A stretch of DNA of 64,000 nt from Aeromonas rivuli (GCF_000820045.1 NZ_CDBJ01000068.1:88078-152077), one strand, 5' to 3'. Shown: positions 9,822 through 19,593, counted from the stretch's first letter. The notes: a model not told the origin generated them from the letters alone. Made by a program: numbers and translations.

Positions 9822-11774
9822 TTGACCATCCAGACCCTGTTCTCAGAAGGCGGCCCTCTTGCCCGTCATATCGACGGTTTCCTGGCCCGTGCCCCTCAGT
9901 TGGAGATGGCTGAGGCGGTGGCAAACACCATCAAGGACCACGACCGTCTGCTGGTCGAAGCGGGAACGGGCACCGGCAAGACCTACGCCTACCTGGTACC
10001 TGCCCTGGCATCGGGCAAGCGGGTGGTGATCAGCACCGGCTCCAAAAACCTGCAGGAGCAGCTCTTTTACCGGGACTTGCCCACCATCACGGGGGCGCTC
10101 GATTATCACCAGCCCGTGGCCCTGCTCAAGGGGCGCAGCAACTACCTCTGTGTCGAGCGCATGAACCGCTTGATGAGCGAATCCCATCTGCAAAAGCCGG
10201 AGGTGATGAGCGACCTGGTCAGGGTCAAATCCTGGTCGAGCACCACCAATACCGGCGATGTGGGGGACATTCCCGGCCTGCAGGAGAACGCCGAAATCTT
10301 GCCCCAGATCACCAGCACCAATGACAACTGCCTCGGTCGGGATTGCCCCTATTACGACGATTGTCACCTGGTGATCGCCCGGCGCCGCGCCATGGATGCG
10401 CAAGTGGTGGTGATCAATCACCATCTCTTCTTCGCCGATATGGCGGTGAAAGACACGGGATTTGGTGAGTTGGTGCCGGAAGCTCAGGTCTATGTATTCG
10501 ACGAGGCGCACCAGCTCGGCGAGATAGCCACCAACTATTTTGGCAAGTCGGTATCGAGCCGCACCATCCAGGACCTGGCTCAGGATATCCAGCTTGCCTA
10601 CCGGGCCGAGGCCCATGACATGGGGCAGCTTGGCAAGGCGGCGGATCGGCTCAGTATTGCCAGTCAGGATCTGCGCCTCGCCTTCGGGGTCGATGGCGGG
10701 CGGGGCAACAGCCGGGATCTGCTGCGCCAGCCCCAATGGGGCCAGGCCCTGGCCCGGCTCAATGATGCCATCGAGTTCTGCTATGAGGTGCTCAAACTCG
10801 CCTTGGGGCGCGGCGAGCAGCTCGATCACTGCTTCGAGCGACTCTGTGAGCTCAGGACGCGACTCGGGGAGGTGCTGGCCATCAACCAGACCGGTTACTC
10901 CTACTGGTACGAGTGTACCCGGCTCCATTTCTCCCTCAATCTGACCCCCTTGTCGGTGGCCGAGCGGTTTGGCGCCGAGGTGATGCGCCCCGAGGTGGCC
11001 TGGATTTTTACCTCGGCCACCCTGACGGTGGACATGGGGTTCGATCACTTCAAGGCGGAGCTGGGACTGGCGGGCAGCCGTGAGCTTATGCTCGACAGCC
11101 CCTTCGATTACAGCGAGCAGGCGCGCTTGTGCGTGCCGCGCCAGCTGCCCGAGCCCAATGCCTTTGGTCGGGGCGAGATGCTGGCGCTGCGGCTCATCCC
11201 CCTCATCAACAAGACGCCCGGGGGCTGCTTCTTCCTCTGCACCAGCCATCAGGTGATGCGTCAGGTGGCCGAAGTGCTGCGCCGGGAGATAGGGCGCACC
11301 GTCTTGCTGCAAGGGGAAGACAACAAACAGCGACTGCTGTCGACCTTTGTCGAGAATGGTCGCGCCGTGCTGGTGGCGACCAGCAGCTTCTGGGAGGGGA
11401 TAGACGTCAGGGGGGCGGCACTCTCCTGTGTTATCATCGACAAGCTGCCGTTTGCGAGCCCCGACGACCCCCTCCTCAAGGCGCGGGTCGACGACTGCAA
11501 GCTCAAGGGGGGGGATCCCTTCGCCGATATCCAGCTACCCAAGGCCGTGATCGCCCTCAAGCAGGGGGTGGGGCGGCTGATACGTGATCGCCGTGATCAT
11601 GGCGTCCTGGTCATCTGTGATCCCCGCATGGTCAACAAGCCCTATGGCGCCACCTTTATCAAGAGCCTGCCAGCCATACCGCGCACCCGGGACCTGGATT
11701 GCCTTGGCGAATTCTTTAGCGGTTTGGCCGAGGCGGCGCGCCCGGACTCGGCCCAGACCGATCTGTTTCAATGA
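9822..11774 (+). CDS. yoaA: ATP-dependent DNA helicase, YoaA family (XPD/DinG-like, Fe-S)
   Basis: This superfamily 2 helicase of about 650 residues has Walker A EAGTGTGKT (about 46-54), the DEAH box FDEAHQ (about 226-231), motif III SATL and motif VI QGVGRLIRD. Four cysteines between motifs I and II (NYLC, then NCLGRDC and DDC) match the 4Fe-4S ligands of the XPD/DinG group. Sequence blocks such as TSTNDNCLG and SSFWEG(I/V)DVRG closely match E. coli YoaA, a helicase linked to DNA repair with HolC. Start chosen is TTG 9822 (GGGA seven bases before); an alternative TTG at 9807 adds five residues. It is followed by tsaB after 23 bases. Confidence 0.92.
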   Translation: MTIQTLFSEGGPLARHIDGFLARAPQLEMAEAVANTIKDHDRLLVEAGTGTGKTYAYLVPALASGKRVVISTGSKNLQEQLFYRDLPTITGALDYHQPVALLKGRSNYLCVERMNRLMSESHLQKPEVMSDLVRVKSWSSTTNTGDVGDIPGLQENAEILPQITSTNDNCLGRDCPYYDDCHLVIARRRAMDAQVVVINHHLFFADMAVKDTGFGELVPEAQVYVFDEAHQLGEIATNYFGKSVSSRTIQDLAQDIQLAYRAEAHDMGQLGKAADRLSIASQDLRLAFGVDGGRGNSRDLLRQPQWGQALARLNDAIEFCYEVLKLALGRGEQLDHCFERLCELRTRLGEVLAINQTGYSYWYECTRLHFSLNLTPLSVAERFGAEVMRPEVAWIFTSATLTVDMGFDHFKAELGLAGSRELMLDSPFDYSEQARLCVPRQLPEPNAFGRGEMLALRLIPLINKTPGGCFFLCTSHQVMRQVAEVLRREIGRTVLLQGEDNKQRLLSTFVENGRAVLVATSSFWEGIDVRGAALSCVIIDKLPFASPDDPLLKARVDDCKLKGGDPFADIQLPKAVIALKQGVGRLIRDRRDHGVLVICDPRMVNKPYGATFIKSLPAIPRTRDLDCLGEFFSGLAEAARPDSAQTDLFQ

Positions 11775-11797
11775 TGCCTTTTAGAGAAGAGTTGCGA

Positions 11798-12499
11798 ATG
11801 AACGAGTTGAAGATCCTGGCCCTCGATACAGCCACCGAAGCCTGCTCCGCCGCCTTGCAGGTCGGAGAGTCCATCTATGCGCGCTGGGAAGAGGCGCCGC
11901 GCGATCACACCAAGAAGATATTGCCCATGGTACAGGCCTTGCTCGATGAGGCCGGGATCACCCTGAGCGAGCTCGACGCCATTGCCTTTGGCCGTGGTCC
12001 AGGCTCTTTCACCGGGGTGCGGATCGGGGTTGGCGTGGCTCAAGGCCTGGCGTTTGGGGCCGGGGTGCCGCTGATTGGCATCTCGACCCTGGCGGCCATG
12101 GCCCAGGGGGCCCACCGCCTGGAGGGGGCCGAGCGGGTAGTCAGCGCCATCGATGCCCGCATGGGGGAGATCTATATCGGCCGCTATCTGTTGCAAGATG
12201 GTCTCATGGTATTGGACGGCGAAGAGCGGGTCACGGCCCCCGAGGCCGTGGCGCAAGAAGAGACCCTTTCCGGTCTCTGGTTTAGCACGGGTACAGGATG
12301 CGAGACCTATGCTGATCTCCTGAATGGTCTGGCCGATGACCAGAGACCCTGCCCGGCGGCTCGTCTGCCGGCTGCCCAGGACATGTTGCCACTGGCCAAG
12401 GCCGCCTGGCTGGCTGGCAGTGCGGTGGCCCCGGAGCAGGCGACCCCCGTATATCTGAGAGACAAGGTCACCTGGAAGAAGCTGCCCGGACGGGAGTGA
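11798..12499 (+). CDS. tsaB: tRNA threonylcarbamoyladenosine biosynthesis protein TsaB
   Basis: This 233-residue protein of the ASKHA fold (YeaZ) starts MNELKILALDTATEACSAAL at ATG 11798. The ORF is open to 11771, but the conserved start and upstream AGAGAAGAG favour 11798. FGRGPGSFTGVRIGVGVAQGL is the family signature. TsaB forms the dimer platform for TsaD in making t6A37 on ANN-reading tRNAs. The gene order yoaA-tsaB-slp-fadD-rnd resembles E. coli yoaA-tsaB-yeaY-fadD-rnd, supporting the call. Confidence 0.95.
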   Translation: MNELKILALDTATEACSAALQVGESIYARWEEAPRDHTKKILPMVQALLDEAGITLSELDAIAFGRGPGSFTGVRIGVGVAQGLAFGAGVPLIGISTLAAMAQGAHRLEGAERVVSAIDARMGEIYIGRYLLQDGLMVLDGEERVTAPEAVAQEETLSGLWFSTGTGCETYADLLNGLADDQRPCPAARLPAAQDMLPLAKAAWLAGSAVAPEQATPVYLRDKVTWKKLPGRE

Positions 12500-12537
12500 G
12501 CCGGTTTTGCAGTCGAACCAGAGCAAAGGAGAGGGAT

Positions 12538-13071
12538 ATGAACACATGCCATCTGTTTACAAAGAGCCTGCTGCTGGGCCTGGCCGGTCTGCTGCTGGCC
12601 GGTTGCAGTTCAGTGCCCAAGGAGCTGGCCTATGAGCCGCAGGCGGACTTGGTTGCCTATCAACCTGCCCTGACGGGCCAGGAGGGCAAGCCGGCCCGCT
12701 GGAGTGGAGTCATTGCCGCTGTCCATAACGAGCAGACGCGCAGCCTCATCGAGGTGGTCTATCTGCCCCTCAAGAGCAATGGCGTGCCCGAGCAGACGGA
12801 GCAGAGCCCTGGCCGCTTCCTGGCGGTGATGCAGGGTTTTGTCGATCCGACCCTCTATGCCAAGGGGCGCAGCCTGACGGTGCTTGGCACTCTGGACAAG
12901 CCGGTTGAGAGCAAGATTGGCGATCACAAGTATGAGTTTTCGGTGATCAGGGTAACCGGCAGCAAGCTGTGGCCCCCCATCAAAGAGGTGGAGGTTCGCT
13001 ACATGGATCCCTACTTCAATGACCCTTTCTACGATCCCTTCTGGCCGCGCCGGTCGATGCGCCACTGGTGA
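12538..13071 (+). CDS. slp: Slp family outer-membrane lipoprotein
   Basis: This encodes 177 residues from ATG 12538 (GGAGAGGGAT ribosome site). It has a signal peptide ending in lipobox LLAGC (Cys about residue 21), giving a mature lipoprotein that begins CSSVPKEL. The domain with GVIAAVHNEQTRSLIEVVYLPL and the Trp/Pro-rich WPPIKEVEVRYMDPYF tail matches Slp/YeaY lipoproteins of the outer membrane, which are starvation or stress induced in E. coli. E. coli also keeps a family member (yeaY) between tsaB and fadD. The precise function is not established. Confidence 0.9.
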   Translation: MNTCHLFTKSLLLGLAGLLLAGCSSVPKELAYEPQADLVAYQPALTGQEGKPARWSGVIAAVHNEQTRSLIEVVYLPLKSNGVPEQTEQSPGRFLAVMQGFVDPTLYAKGRSLTVLGTLDKPVESKIGDHKYEFSVIRVTGSKLWPPIKEVEVRYMDPYFNDPFYDPFWPRRSMRHW

Positions 13072-13080
13072 TACCGCGCC

Positions 13081-13950
13081 ATGGATGAGAGAGCCGCACT
13101 GGGAAATCTGATGAGAGAGGGGCAGTTGCGGCTGGCCGATGGGCGCCTGATCGCCTATCTGGAGTCCGGCCAGCCGGGACAGCCTCTGCTGCTGGCACTG
13201 CATGGCTGGCTCGACAATGCCGCCAGTTTTTTGCCTCTTGCCCCCCATCTGGCTGGTTTTCATCTCATCTGCGTCGATCTGCCGGGCCATGGCCAGTCGG
13301 ATCACAAGTCTTCTCCCTATGTCTTTATCGACTGGCTCGACGATCTGCACCAGATCATCGATGCGGGAGGCTGGCAACAGATCAACCTGCTCGGTCACTC
13401 CCTGGGGGCCTTGATCGCCTCGGCCTATGCCGGGGTCTTCCCGGATCGGGTCGCGCGGCTGATCATGCTGGAGGGGCTGGGGCCCCTTAGCCAGTCCGAT
13501 GACGTGGTTCCCGAGCAGATCCGGCGTGCCATTCTCAACCGCTCTCGTACCCGGGAGCGAGCCAGTCAGGGCTTTACCAGCCTGGAGGAGGCGGTGGCGG
13601 CCCGTTGCAAGGTGGCCGATATCTCCCCCGAGGCGGCGCGGCTCATCTGTGCGCGACAACTCGTTGCGCGAGCCACCAGGCTGCATTGGCGCAGCGATCC
13701 CAGATTGCGGGATCTCTCGCCGCTGCGCATGAGTGAGGGGCAGGCGAGGGCGCTGATGGCGGCGATTGCCTGTCCTGTATTGTTCATTCAGGGTGAGCAA
13801 GGCTTTGCCCAGCTGACGGCGCAATGGCAAGCCCGCCAGGGATGCTTCGCTGACATCCAGCGACGCTGGGTGGCGGGAAATCACCACTTTCATATGGATA
13901 ATCCCGTGCAAACCGCTGTTGCTATCGAAAAATTCTGTCAAATTCGCTAG
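13081..13950 (+). CDS. Alpha/beta hydrolase
   Basis: This 289-residue alpha/beta-hydrolase fold protein has the HGWLDNAASF oxyanion region, the catalytic Ser in LLGHSLGALIAS (about residue 106), a likely acid near CPVLFIQGEQGF and the catalytic His in AGNHHFHMD near the C-terminus. It starts nine bases after slp, so it is probably in the same transcript. An alternative ATG at 13111 would remove ten residues. It is cytosolic, without a signal. It resembles proline iminopeptidase/haloperoxidase-type serine hydrolases; the substrate is unknown. Confidence 0.85.
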   Translation: MDERAALGNLMREGQLRLADGRLIAYLESGQPGQPLLLALHGWLDNAASFLPLAPHLAGFHLICVDLPGHGQSDHKSSPYVFIDWLDDLHQIIDAGGWQQINLLGHSLGALIASAYAGVFPDRVARLIMLEGLGPLSQSDDVVPEQIRRAILNRSRTRERASQGFTSLEEAVAARCKVADISPEAARLICARQLVARATRLHWRSDPRLRDLSPLRMSEGQARALMAAIACPVLFIQGEQGFAQLTAQWQARQGCFADIQRRWVAGNHHFHMDNPVQTAVAIEKFCQIR

Positions 13951-14053
13951 AATCCCCCGCTTTCAATCTTTCAGGTTTGCCTCGTCCCTCACATTTCACG
14001 CTTGTTAAGTGGCTGTTAATTTCTATTGTCGTATGTAAAGATGTCCGGCATTA

Positions 14054-14065
14054 GAGCTCGAGCTC
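14054..14065. repeat. Perfect 12-bp palindrome upstream of fadD
   Basis: GAGCTCGAGCTC sits 47 bases before the fadD GTG. It could be an operator but does not match the FadR consensus; no function is claimed. Confidence 0.35.
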
Positions 14066-14112
14066 AAAACAAATGATTAAAAATGAACGTGGACAGGGAT
14101 GGAGGCAACACA

Positions 14113-15939
14113 GTGAGCGCACAGGTGCGAGTTATGCATGAGCATAAAGATGAGCATGAGAACATCATGCCGCAGCAGTCCGACTTGACCACAGGGTCAG
14201 TCGATATGGATGAGCATGAGCAAGCCATGTTGCAGCCGCCGGTCGAGCCGACCGTCACACCGACCGAGAAAATCTGGCTAACACGCTACCCGGACGGCGT
14301 GCCTGCCGAGATCAATCCCGATATCTACGGCTCTCTGGTCGAGATGTTCGAAGCCTCGGTGAGCGAGTTCGCCGACCAGCCCGCCTTCGTCAACATGGGC
14401 CAGACCATCACCTATCGCCGGCTCGAGGAGCAGTCCCGCGCCTTCGCCGCCTACCTGCAAAACGAACTGAAGCTGGAGAAGGGTGACAGGGTCGCGGTCA
14501 TGATGCCGAACCTGTTGCAGTACCCCATTGCGGTGTTTGGCATACTGCGCGCCGGCATGATAGTGGTCAACGTCAACCCCCTCTATACCCCGCGCGAGCT
14601 GGAACACCAGCTCAAGGATTCGGGTGCCAAGGCCATCGTCATCGTCTCCAACTTCGCCCATACCCTGGAGAAGGTGGTCTACGACACCCCCATCAAGCAT
14701 GTGATCTTGACCCGGATGGGGGACAACCTGGGGCTGGCCAAGGGGACCCTGGTCAACTTCGTGGTGAAATACGTCAAGAAGCTGGTGCCGAAATACAATC
14801 TGCCCCACGCCAGCACCATGCGCCATGCCCTGGCCAAGGGCCGCTTCCTGCAGTACATCAAGCCCGAGATCCATGGGGAGGAGATCGCCTTCCTGCAGTA
14901 CACGGGAGGGACGACCGGCCTCTCCAAGGGGGCCATGCTGACCCACCGCAACATGATTGCCAACGTCGAACAGTGCCTCGGGGTCTATGGCCCCGTGCTG
15001 CAGCGGGGCAAGGAGTTCGTGGTCACGGCTCTGCCGCTCTATCACGTCTTCGCGCTCACGGTAAACTGCCTGCTGTTCATGCGTCTCGGGGGTTACAACC
15101 TGCTGATCAGCAACCCGCGCGACATCCCGGGGTTCGTCAAAGAGATCAAGAAGTACCCCTTCACCTGCATCACCGGGGTCAACACCCTGTTCAATGCCCT
15201 GGTCAACAATGACGAGTTCCAGAGCATGGATTTCAGCAAGCTGACCCTGACCATCGGCGGCGGCATGGCGGTGCAGCGGGCGGTGGCCGAGCAGTGGAAG
15301 ACCATGACGGAGACGCCGCTGCTGGAGGGGTACGGCCTGACCGAATGCTCCCCGCTGGTCAGCGTCTGTCCCTACGACTTGACCGATTACAACGGCTCCA
15401 TCGGCCTGCCGGTCTGCTCCACCGATATTCGTCTGGTGAATGATGCCGGTGAGCCCATTCATACCCTGAATACACCCGGGGAGATGCAGGTCCGTGGTCC
15501 CCAGGTGATGACTGGCTACTGGCAGCGTCCCGAGGCCACCGCCGAGGTGATGCAAGATGGCTGGCTCTGCACCGGGGACATTGCCGTGTGCGACGAGCAG
15601 GGTTTTTTCAAGATCGTCGATCGCAAGAAGGACATGATCCTGGTGTCGGGCTTCAACGTCTATCCCAACGAGATTGAAGACGTGGTGGCGCTCCATCCCA
15701 AGGTGCTGGAAGTGGCGGCGGTCGGGGTGCCTCACAAGGTGTCCGGCGAGCTGGTGAAGGTATTTGTGGTCAGAAAGGATCCAGGCTTGACCGAAGAAGA
15801 AGTTATTGCCCATTGCCGTCAACATCTTACTGCCTATAAGGTGCCTAAGCTGGTAGAATTTCGCGACGAACTGCCCAAGACCAATGTGGGCAAGATCCTG
15901 CGCCGCGTGCTGCGCGACGAGGAGATCGCCAAGCAGTAA
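14113..15939 (+). CDS. fadD: Long-chain-fatty-acid--CoA ligase with N-terminal extension
   Basis: This AMP-forming acyl-CoA synthetase activates imported fatty acids for beta-oxidation at the inner membrane. It has [13 protein letters not shown] (P-loop), [20 protein letters not shown], the FACS motif around [22 protein letters not shown] and the C-terminal catalytic Lys in NVGKILRR. The start is GTG 14113, preceded by GGAGG seven bases away; the frame is open to 14083 without a ribosome site. Relative to E. coli FadD (start just before the VWLNRYP block), this protein has about 50 extra N-terminal residues rich in His/Glu/Gln with two related blocks ([12 protein letters not shown] and MDEHEQAML). 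The extension has no hydrophobic segment. Confidence 0.93.
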   Translation: MSAQVRVMHEHKDEHENIMPQQSDLTTGSVDMDEHEQAMLQPPVEPTVTPTEKIWLTRYPDGVPAEINPDIYGSLVEMFEASVSEFADQPAFVNMGQTITYRRLEEQSRAFAAYLQNELKLEKGDRVAVMMPNLLQYPIAVFGILRAGMIVVNVNPLYTPRELEHQLKDSGAKAIVIVSNFAHTLEKVVYDTPIKHVILTRMGDNLGLAKGTLVNFVVKYVKKLVPKYNLPHASTMRHALAKGRFLQYIKPEIHGEEIAFLQYTGGTTGLSKGAMLTHRNMIANVEQCLGVYGPVLQRGKEFVVTALPLYHVFALTVNCLLFMRLGGYNLLISNPRDIPGFVKEIKKYPFTCITGVNTLFNALVNNDEFQSMDFSKLTLTIGGGMAVQRAVAEQWKTMTETPLLEGYGLTECSPLVSVCPYDLTDYNGSIGLPVCSTDIRLVNDAGEPIHTLNTPGEMQVRGPQVMTGYWQRPEATAEVMQDGWLCTGDIAVCDEQGFFKIVDRKKDMILVSGFNVYPNEIEDVVALHPKVLEVAAVGVPHKVSGELVKVFVVRKDPGLTEEEVIAHCRQHLTAYKVPKLVEFRDELPKTNVGKILRRVLRDEEIAKQ

Positions 15940-15958
15940 CCTATCCAGGGCGATGCGA

Positions 15959-15986
15959 AACCGTGGGTCACGCCACGGTTTTTTCT
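15959..15986 (+). terminator. Terminator after fadD
   Basis: Stem AACCGTGG/CCACGGTT (15959-15966 and 15973-15980) is followed by TTTTCTTTT, 20 bases past the fadD stop. Confidence 0.85.
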
Positions 15987-16016
15987 TTTGGGCCAACCGA
16001 CAAGATGCAGGCAAAG

Positions 16017-17129
16017 ATGCAATATCAACTCATTTCACAGCAAGCCGAGCTGGAAGCCTACCTCGCCACTCTGGCCCAGGTGCCACTGGCCATCGATACC
16101 GAATTCGTGCGCACCCGCACCTACTATCCCCAACTTGGTCTCTTTCAAATCTTTGATGGCCATCAGCTGGCCCTGCTCGATCCCCTGACCCTGGATCTCG
16201 CGCCCCTGTGGGAGCGTCTGGGCCAGGATGGCCAGATCTCCATCCTCCATGCCGCCGGGGAAGATCTCGAACTCATTCAGCACCAGGCCGGTCATCTGCC
16301 CAACCGCGTCCATGACACCCAGCTTGCCACCGCTTTCCTGGGTTATGGGGTCTCCGTTGGGTTTGGCGCCATGGCCAAGGATTTTCTCGGGGTGGAACTG
16401 GTCAAGGATCAGGCCCGTACCGACTGGCTGGCCCGTCCCCTGACCGATCGTCAGCTCGAGTACGCGGCGGCGGATGTGCTCTATCTGATGCCGCTCTACG
16501 ACACTGTCATGGCCAAGCTGCACGAGAGCGGCAAGTTTGCCTGGTTCGAGGAGGAGTGTCAGAACCACTGCGCCCGCCGGAGCCAGGGGAGCGATCCCTA
16601 TCAGGCCTACCTCGACATCATCAACGGCTGGCAGCTGGGTCGGCGCGAGCTGGCCATCTTGCGCGAGCTGGCCGCCTGGCGGCAAAAAGAAGCGGTGCGC
16701 CGGGACTTGGCCCTCAATTTCGTGGTCAAGGAGTTGCACCTGTTCAAGGTCGCCGAGCGTCGTCCGACCTCACTGCGCGAGCTCAACGAGCTGGATCTCT
16801 CCCCCATCGAGATCAAGATCCACGGCAAGCGGCTGCTCGACATCGTCGCATCGGCTCAGCAGAGCGACCCTGAAGGGTGGCCCGAACCCATCCGTCGTCT
16901 GGTGGATTACCCCCAGTACAAGGCGGAGCTCAAGCGCATCAAGGCGCTGGTGGAAGAGAAGGCCAAGGCCAGCAATATTCCCCCTGAGCTGGTGGCCAGC
17001 AAGAAGACCATTCACCAGTACTTTACCTGGAGCTGGCGGATGAGCGCAGAGGAGCGGGCACGCGGGCCCAAGCCCATGTTGCTGCAAGGCTGGCGTCATG
17101 AGCTGGTCGGTCACCTGCTGGCCCAGTGA
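16017..17129 (+). CDS. rnd: Ribonuclease D
   Basis: This 370-residue 3'-5' exoribonuclease trims tRNA precursors. The DEDDy catalytic motifs are visible: IDTEFVRTRTYYP (Exo I), LHAAGEDLELI and VHDTQLATAF (Exo II), and RQLEYAAADVLYL (Exo III, with Tyr). Two HRDC domains follow (about 210-290 and 295-370). ATG 16017 (MQYQLISQQ) aligns with E. coli MNYQMIT; upstream in-frame ATGs at 16005 and 15963 are less likely, because 15963 lies in the fadD terminator. Length is close to E. coli (375). Confidence 0.95.
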   Translation: MQYQLISQQAELEAYLATLAQVPLAIDTEFVRTRTYYPQLGLFQIFDGHQLALLDPLTLDLAPLWERLGQDGQISILHAAGEDLELIQHQAGHLPNRVHDTQLATAFLGYGVSVGFGAMAKDFLGVELVKDQARTDWLARPLTDRQLEYAAADVLYLMPLYDTVMAKLHESGKFAWFEEECQNHCARRSQGSDPYQAYLDIINGWQLGRRELAILRELAAWRQKEAVRRDLALNFVVKELHLFKVAERRPTSLRELNELDLSPIEIKIHGKRLLDIVASAQQSDPEGWPEPIRRLVDYPQYKAELKRIKALVEEKAKASNIPPELVASKKTIHQYFTWSWRMSAEERARGPKPMLLQGWRHELVGHLLAQ

Positions 17130-17194
17130 TGGGTGCAGGGATGGCCGAGCCTGCTCGCGCCCTCTGCCGGGTTGGTCGCGATCGGCATGAATAG

Positions 17195-17230
17195 AAAACG
17201 GGCCCCTGTCTTGGCAGGGGCCCGTTTTGT
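17195..17230. terminator. Bidirectional terminator between rnd and the DksA-like gene
   Basis: A 14-bp perfect stem (17195-17208 and 17215-17228) begins with AAAA and ends with TTTT around a GC-rich core, with a 6-base loop. It can work for rnd on the plus strand and for the convergent minus-strand gene. Confidence 0.9.
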
Positions 17231-17312
17231 TTGACGCTGGTGGGGTGTGTCGTTCGAACACTTTGGTCGATACGACAGGCGGGGTTGGGACCCGCAGCGG
17301 GCAGTGATGCCC

Positions 17313-17681
17313 CTACAACTCGTGGCCGTGAAAGCCCTTGCGATAGCGCAGTTCGCAGCGCGGACAACGTTGTTGGGTGGGATCTTGCTCCAGCTTGGTC
17401 AGGTTTAGCGGCTCCTCGCAATCGGAGCAGAGGCCAAACAGTCCCAACTCTATCTGGCAGAGGGTCGCGTCGATCCGCTTGAGCGCCGTCACGTTTTGTT
17501 CTACTTGCGGCAGATCCAGCCGACTCGTCAGATCCACCAGCTGATCCCGTTCACAATGGCTGGCCCGTTCGGCCCAGTCTTCCTGGCGACTTGCCTTGAG
17601 CTGACCTATCAGCTCCTCTCGAATTCGTGCCCAGTCGGCAAGCAGGCGATCTCGCCAGCCCGCCAGCTGATCTTGCGTCAT
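17313..17681 (-). CDS. DksA/TraR-type zinc-finger protein
   Basis: This 122-residue protein has an N-terminal helical hairpin (about 1-80, rich in Asp/Glu/Arg/Leu) and a C4 zinc finger: Cys-x2-Cys in GLCSDCEEPL and Cys-x2-Cys in QRCPRCELRYRK near the C-terminus. This is the DksA/TraR family layout, whose members bind RNA polymerase through the secondary channel or act as stress regulators. The coiled-coil tip lacks the DxxDxA motif I would expect of true DksA. The start could also be TTG 17702, seven residues earlier. It converges on rnd across the bidirectional terminator. Confidence 0.85.
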   Translation of the reverse strand: MTQDQLAGWRDRLLADWARIREELIGQLKASRQEDWAERASHCERDQLVDLTSRLDLPQVEQNVTALKRIDATLCQIELGLFGLCSDCEEPLNLTKLEQDPTQQRCPRCELRYRKGFHGHEL

Positions 17682-17842
17682 TTCACACACGGATGCCCCC
17701 AACAGACGGTTATAGAGTCAGGGCAGTATAGGGAGTCGATAGGAGAGTCAAGATGACATGCGTCAAGTAAATGACGGGTTCTGGCCCCTATTCCCGCCTG
17801 TGGGGGCAGGCAGGAGAGGGGAATGACCTCCAGAGGGAGGGC

Positions 17843-18787
17843 TCAGGGGTGGCGGTCGCTCTCTTGCAGCAGACGAGCGCGGATCTCCTCTGCGCTCTTG
17901 AGTACCCGGATATCGGTGAACAGCAGGTCGGCCTGGGGATATTCGCGTTTGAGGTAGGAGAACCACTGCTTGATGCGGCTCGGGTAGTAGTCCGCCTTCT
18001 CGCCGGCCAGATCCTGCTCCGTGTAGCTCACCATGAGTCGCAGTGCCTCGGCCCAGCTCATGTGGGCGCAGCCTGTCTTCATGACGTTGGCCAGATTGGG
18101 CAGGGAGATGGCGCCGCGTCCGACCATCAGGCTGTCACAGCCGGAGACCCGGGCGCAGGTGAGGGCATCCTGCCTGTCCCAGATCTCGCCGTTGGCGGTC
18201 ACCGGAATGGGCAGGGCGCGGCGGATGGCATCCACATACTCCCAGTGGGCGGGGGGACGATAGCCTTCGCGCTTGGTGCGGGCGTGGGCCGCCAGCTCAT
18301 TGGCCCCAGCCTGGTAGACCGCCTGGGCATTCTCGAGATAGAGCGCCTTGTCATCGTAACCGAGTCTTATCTTGGCGCTGACCGGCAGATGGGCGGGCAC
18401 CGCCTCACGCACCGCCTTGACGATGCGATAGACGGCTTCTGGCTCCTTGAGCAGCACGGCGCCGCCCTTGCTCTTGTTGACCGTGGGCGCGGGGCAGCCG
18501 AAGTTGAGATCCACCCCGGGGGAGCCGAGGCTGACGGCGCGCAGTGCGTTTTCGGCCAACCATTCGGGGTGCTGACCCAGCAGCTGTACCCGAACCGGCG
18601 TGCCGGCGCGGGTCTTGCCCCCCTGCTTGAGCTCGGGGGCGAGCCGATGGAACACCTTGGCCGGCAGCAGCTGATCGACCACGCGCACAAATTCGCTGAC
18701 GCAGAGGTCATAGTCGTTGACCGAGGTGAGCACCTCCCGCATCAGGTGATCGAGCACCCCCTGCATGGGGGCCAAAATTACGCGCAT
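17843..18787 (-). CDS. dusC: tRNA-dihydrouridine(16) synthase
   Basis: This 314-residue flavoprotein reduces U16 of tRNA. It starts MRVILAPMQGVLDHLMREVL at ATG 18787; an upstream-open frame to 18889 is not DusC-like. Motifs are NDYDLCVSEFVRVVDQLLP, NFGCPAPTVNKSKGG with the catalytic Cys, VSAKIRLGYDD, ANGEIWDRQDA and MVGRGA for FMN binding. The blocks match E. coli DusC better than DusA or DusB. It is a single gene, divergent from ybaN across about 275 bases. Confidence 0.94.
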   Translation of the reverse strand: MRVILAPMQGVLDHLMREVLTSVNDYDLCVSEFVRVVDQLLPAKVFHRLAPELKQGGKTRAGTPVRVQLLGQHPEWLAENALRAVSLGSPGVDLNFGCPAPTVNKSKGGAVLLKEPEAVYRIVKAVREAVPAHLPVSAKIRLGYDDKALYLENAQAVYQAGANELAAHARTKREGYRPPAHWEYVDAIRRALPIPVTANGEIWDRQDALTCARVSGCDSLMVGRGAISLPNLANVMKTGCAHMSWAEALRLMVSYTEQDLAGEKADYYPSRIKQWFSYLKREYPQADLLFTDIRVLKSAEEIRARLLQESDRHP

Positions 18788-19062
18788 AACCGGTTTTCCG
18801 AAGGCAAGGGCTGAAAAGGACGCCAGATTGTAGTGGGAACGCCTGCGGCTGTCAGCTTCGACATGGTCGCAGGCACCTCGCTGGCGCACAAAAGCAGCAG
18901 CCAGGGGCGGCGAGTCAGCGGATGGCTCTGGTGAAGGGGGCTTGCCAGGGCGCCGCTTGTCAGCAGAGGGCCACCTCGCGCGGGATGGCCTATCTGTCTG
19001 GGGGGCGTGTCTGCTAGGATGGACCCTCGAGTCAAGATCCCATGGTAGCGAGGCGAGCGCGC

Positions 19063-19440
19063 ATGAAATCCTGGTTGTTGTTTTGCCTGGGGTGGCTCAG
19101 TTTTGTCACTGGCCTGCTTGGTCTGGTATTGCCCCTGTTGCCCTGCACCCCCTTTATGCTGCTGGCGGCGGCCCTGTTTGCCCGCTCGTCCCCGCGTTTT
19201 CACCACTGGCTGCTCTATCATCCCTGGTTTGGCCCGCCCATCCGGGACTGGCAGGAACACAGGGGGATCCGCCGGGATGCGAGGCGGCGCGCCATTATCT
19301 TCATCCTGATAAGCTTCGCCATCTCCCTGGCCCTCACCCCCATGATGTGGGTGCGCGGATTATTGCTCGCCATCCTGGCGATACTGCTTGGCTGGTTAAT
19401 GCGCCTGCCCGTGCTGGAGCCAGTTGCAATGGAGAAGTGA
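19063..19440 (+). CDS. ybaN: YbaN family inner-membrane protein (DUF454)
   Basis: This 125-residue membrane protein has hydrophobic segments at about 4-40 (LLFCLGWLSFVTGLLGLVLPLLPC) and about 80-115. The family motif TPFMLLAAALFARSSPRFHHWLL is followed by HPWFGPPIRDWQEH. The start is ATG 19063; an in-frame ATG seven codons earlier is possible. E. coli also keeps ybaN immediately before apt. The function is not known. Confidence 0.9.
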   Translation: MKSWLLFCLGWLSFVTGLLGLVLPLLPCTPFMLLAAALFARSSPRFHHWLLYHPWFGPPIRDWQEHRGIRRDARRRAIIFILISFAISLALTPMMWVRGLLLAILAILLGWLMRLPVLEPVAMEK

Positions 19441-19593
19441 AGTGCCTAAGCTACTGCGGCAATCATGCTATGGAGTTGGCCTGTCGTTTTTGCACTTTGG
19501 GTGTCTCACCTTGAACTGCACGATGGGCCTTTTTGTTTTCCCGAGGGCCAGGTCTCACGTACCGGACCCGGGTCAAAAATAAGCGGTCAAATA

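Noticed and set aside
9843..11312. 489-codon minus-strand frame opposite the helicase gene
   Set aside because: Antisense of the YoaA-like helicase; composition is a GC-rich shadow without domain signals.
14041..14112. FadR operator before fadD
   Set aside because: The palindrome at 14054-14065 does not match the FadR consensus, so only a neutral palindrome was recorded.
14278..16014. 578-codon minus-strand frame opposite fadD
   Set aside because: Antisense shadow of fadD; it runs across the fadD terminator and has no ribosome site.
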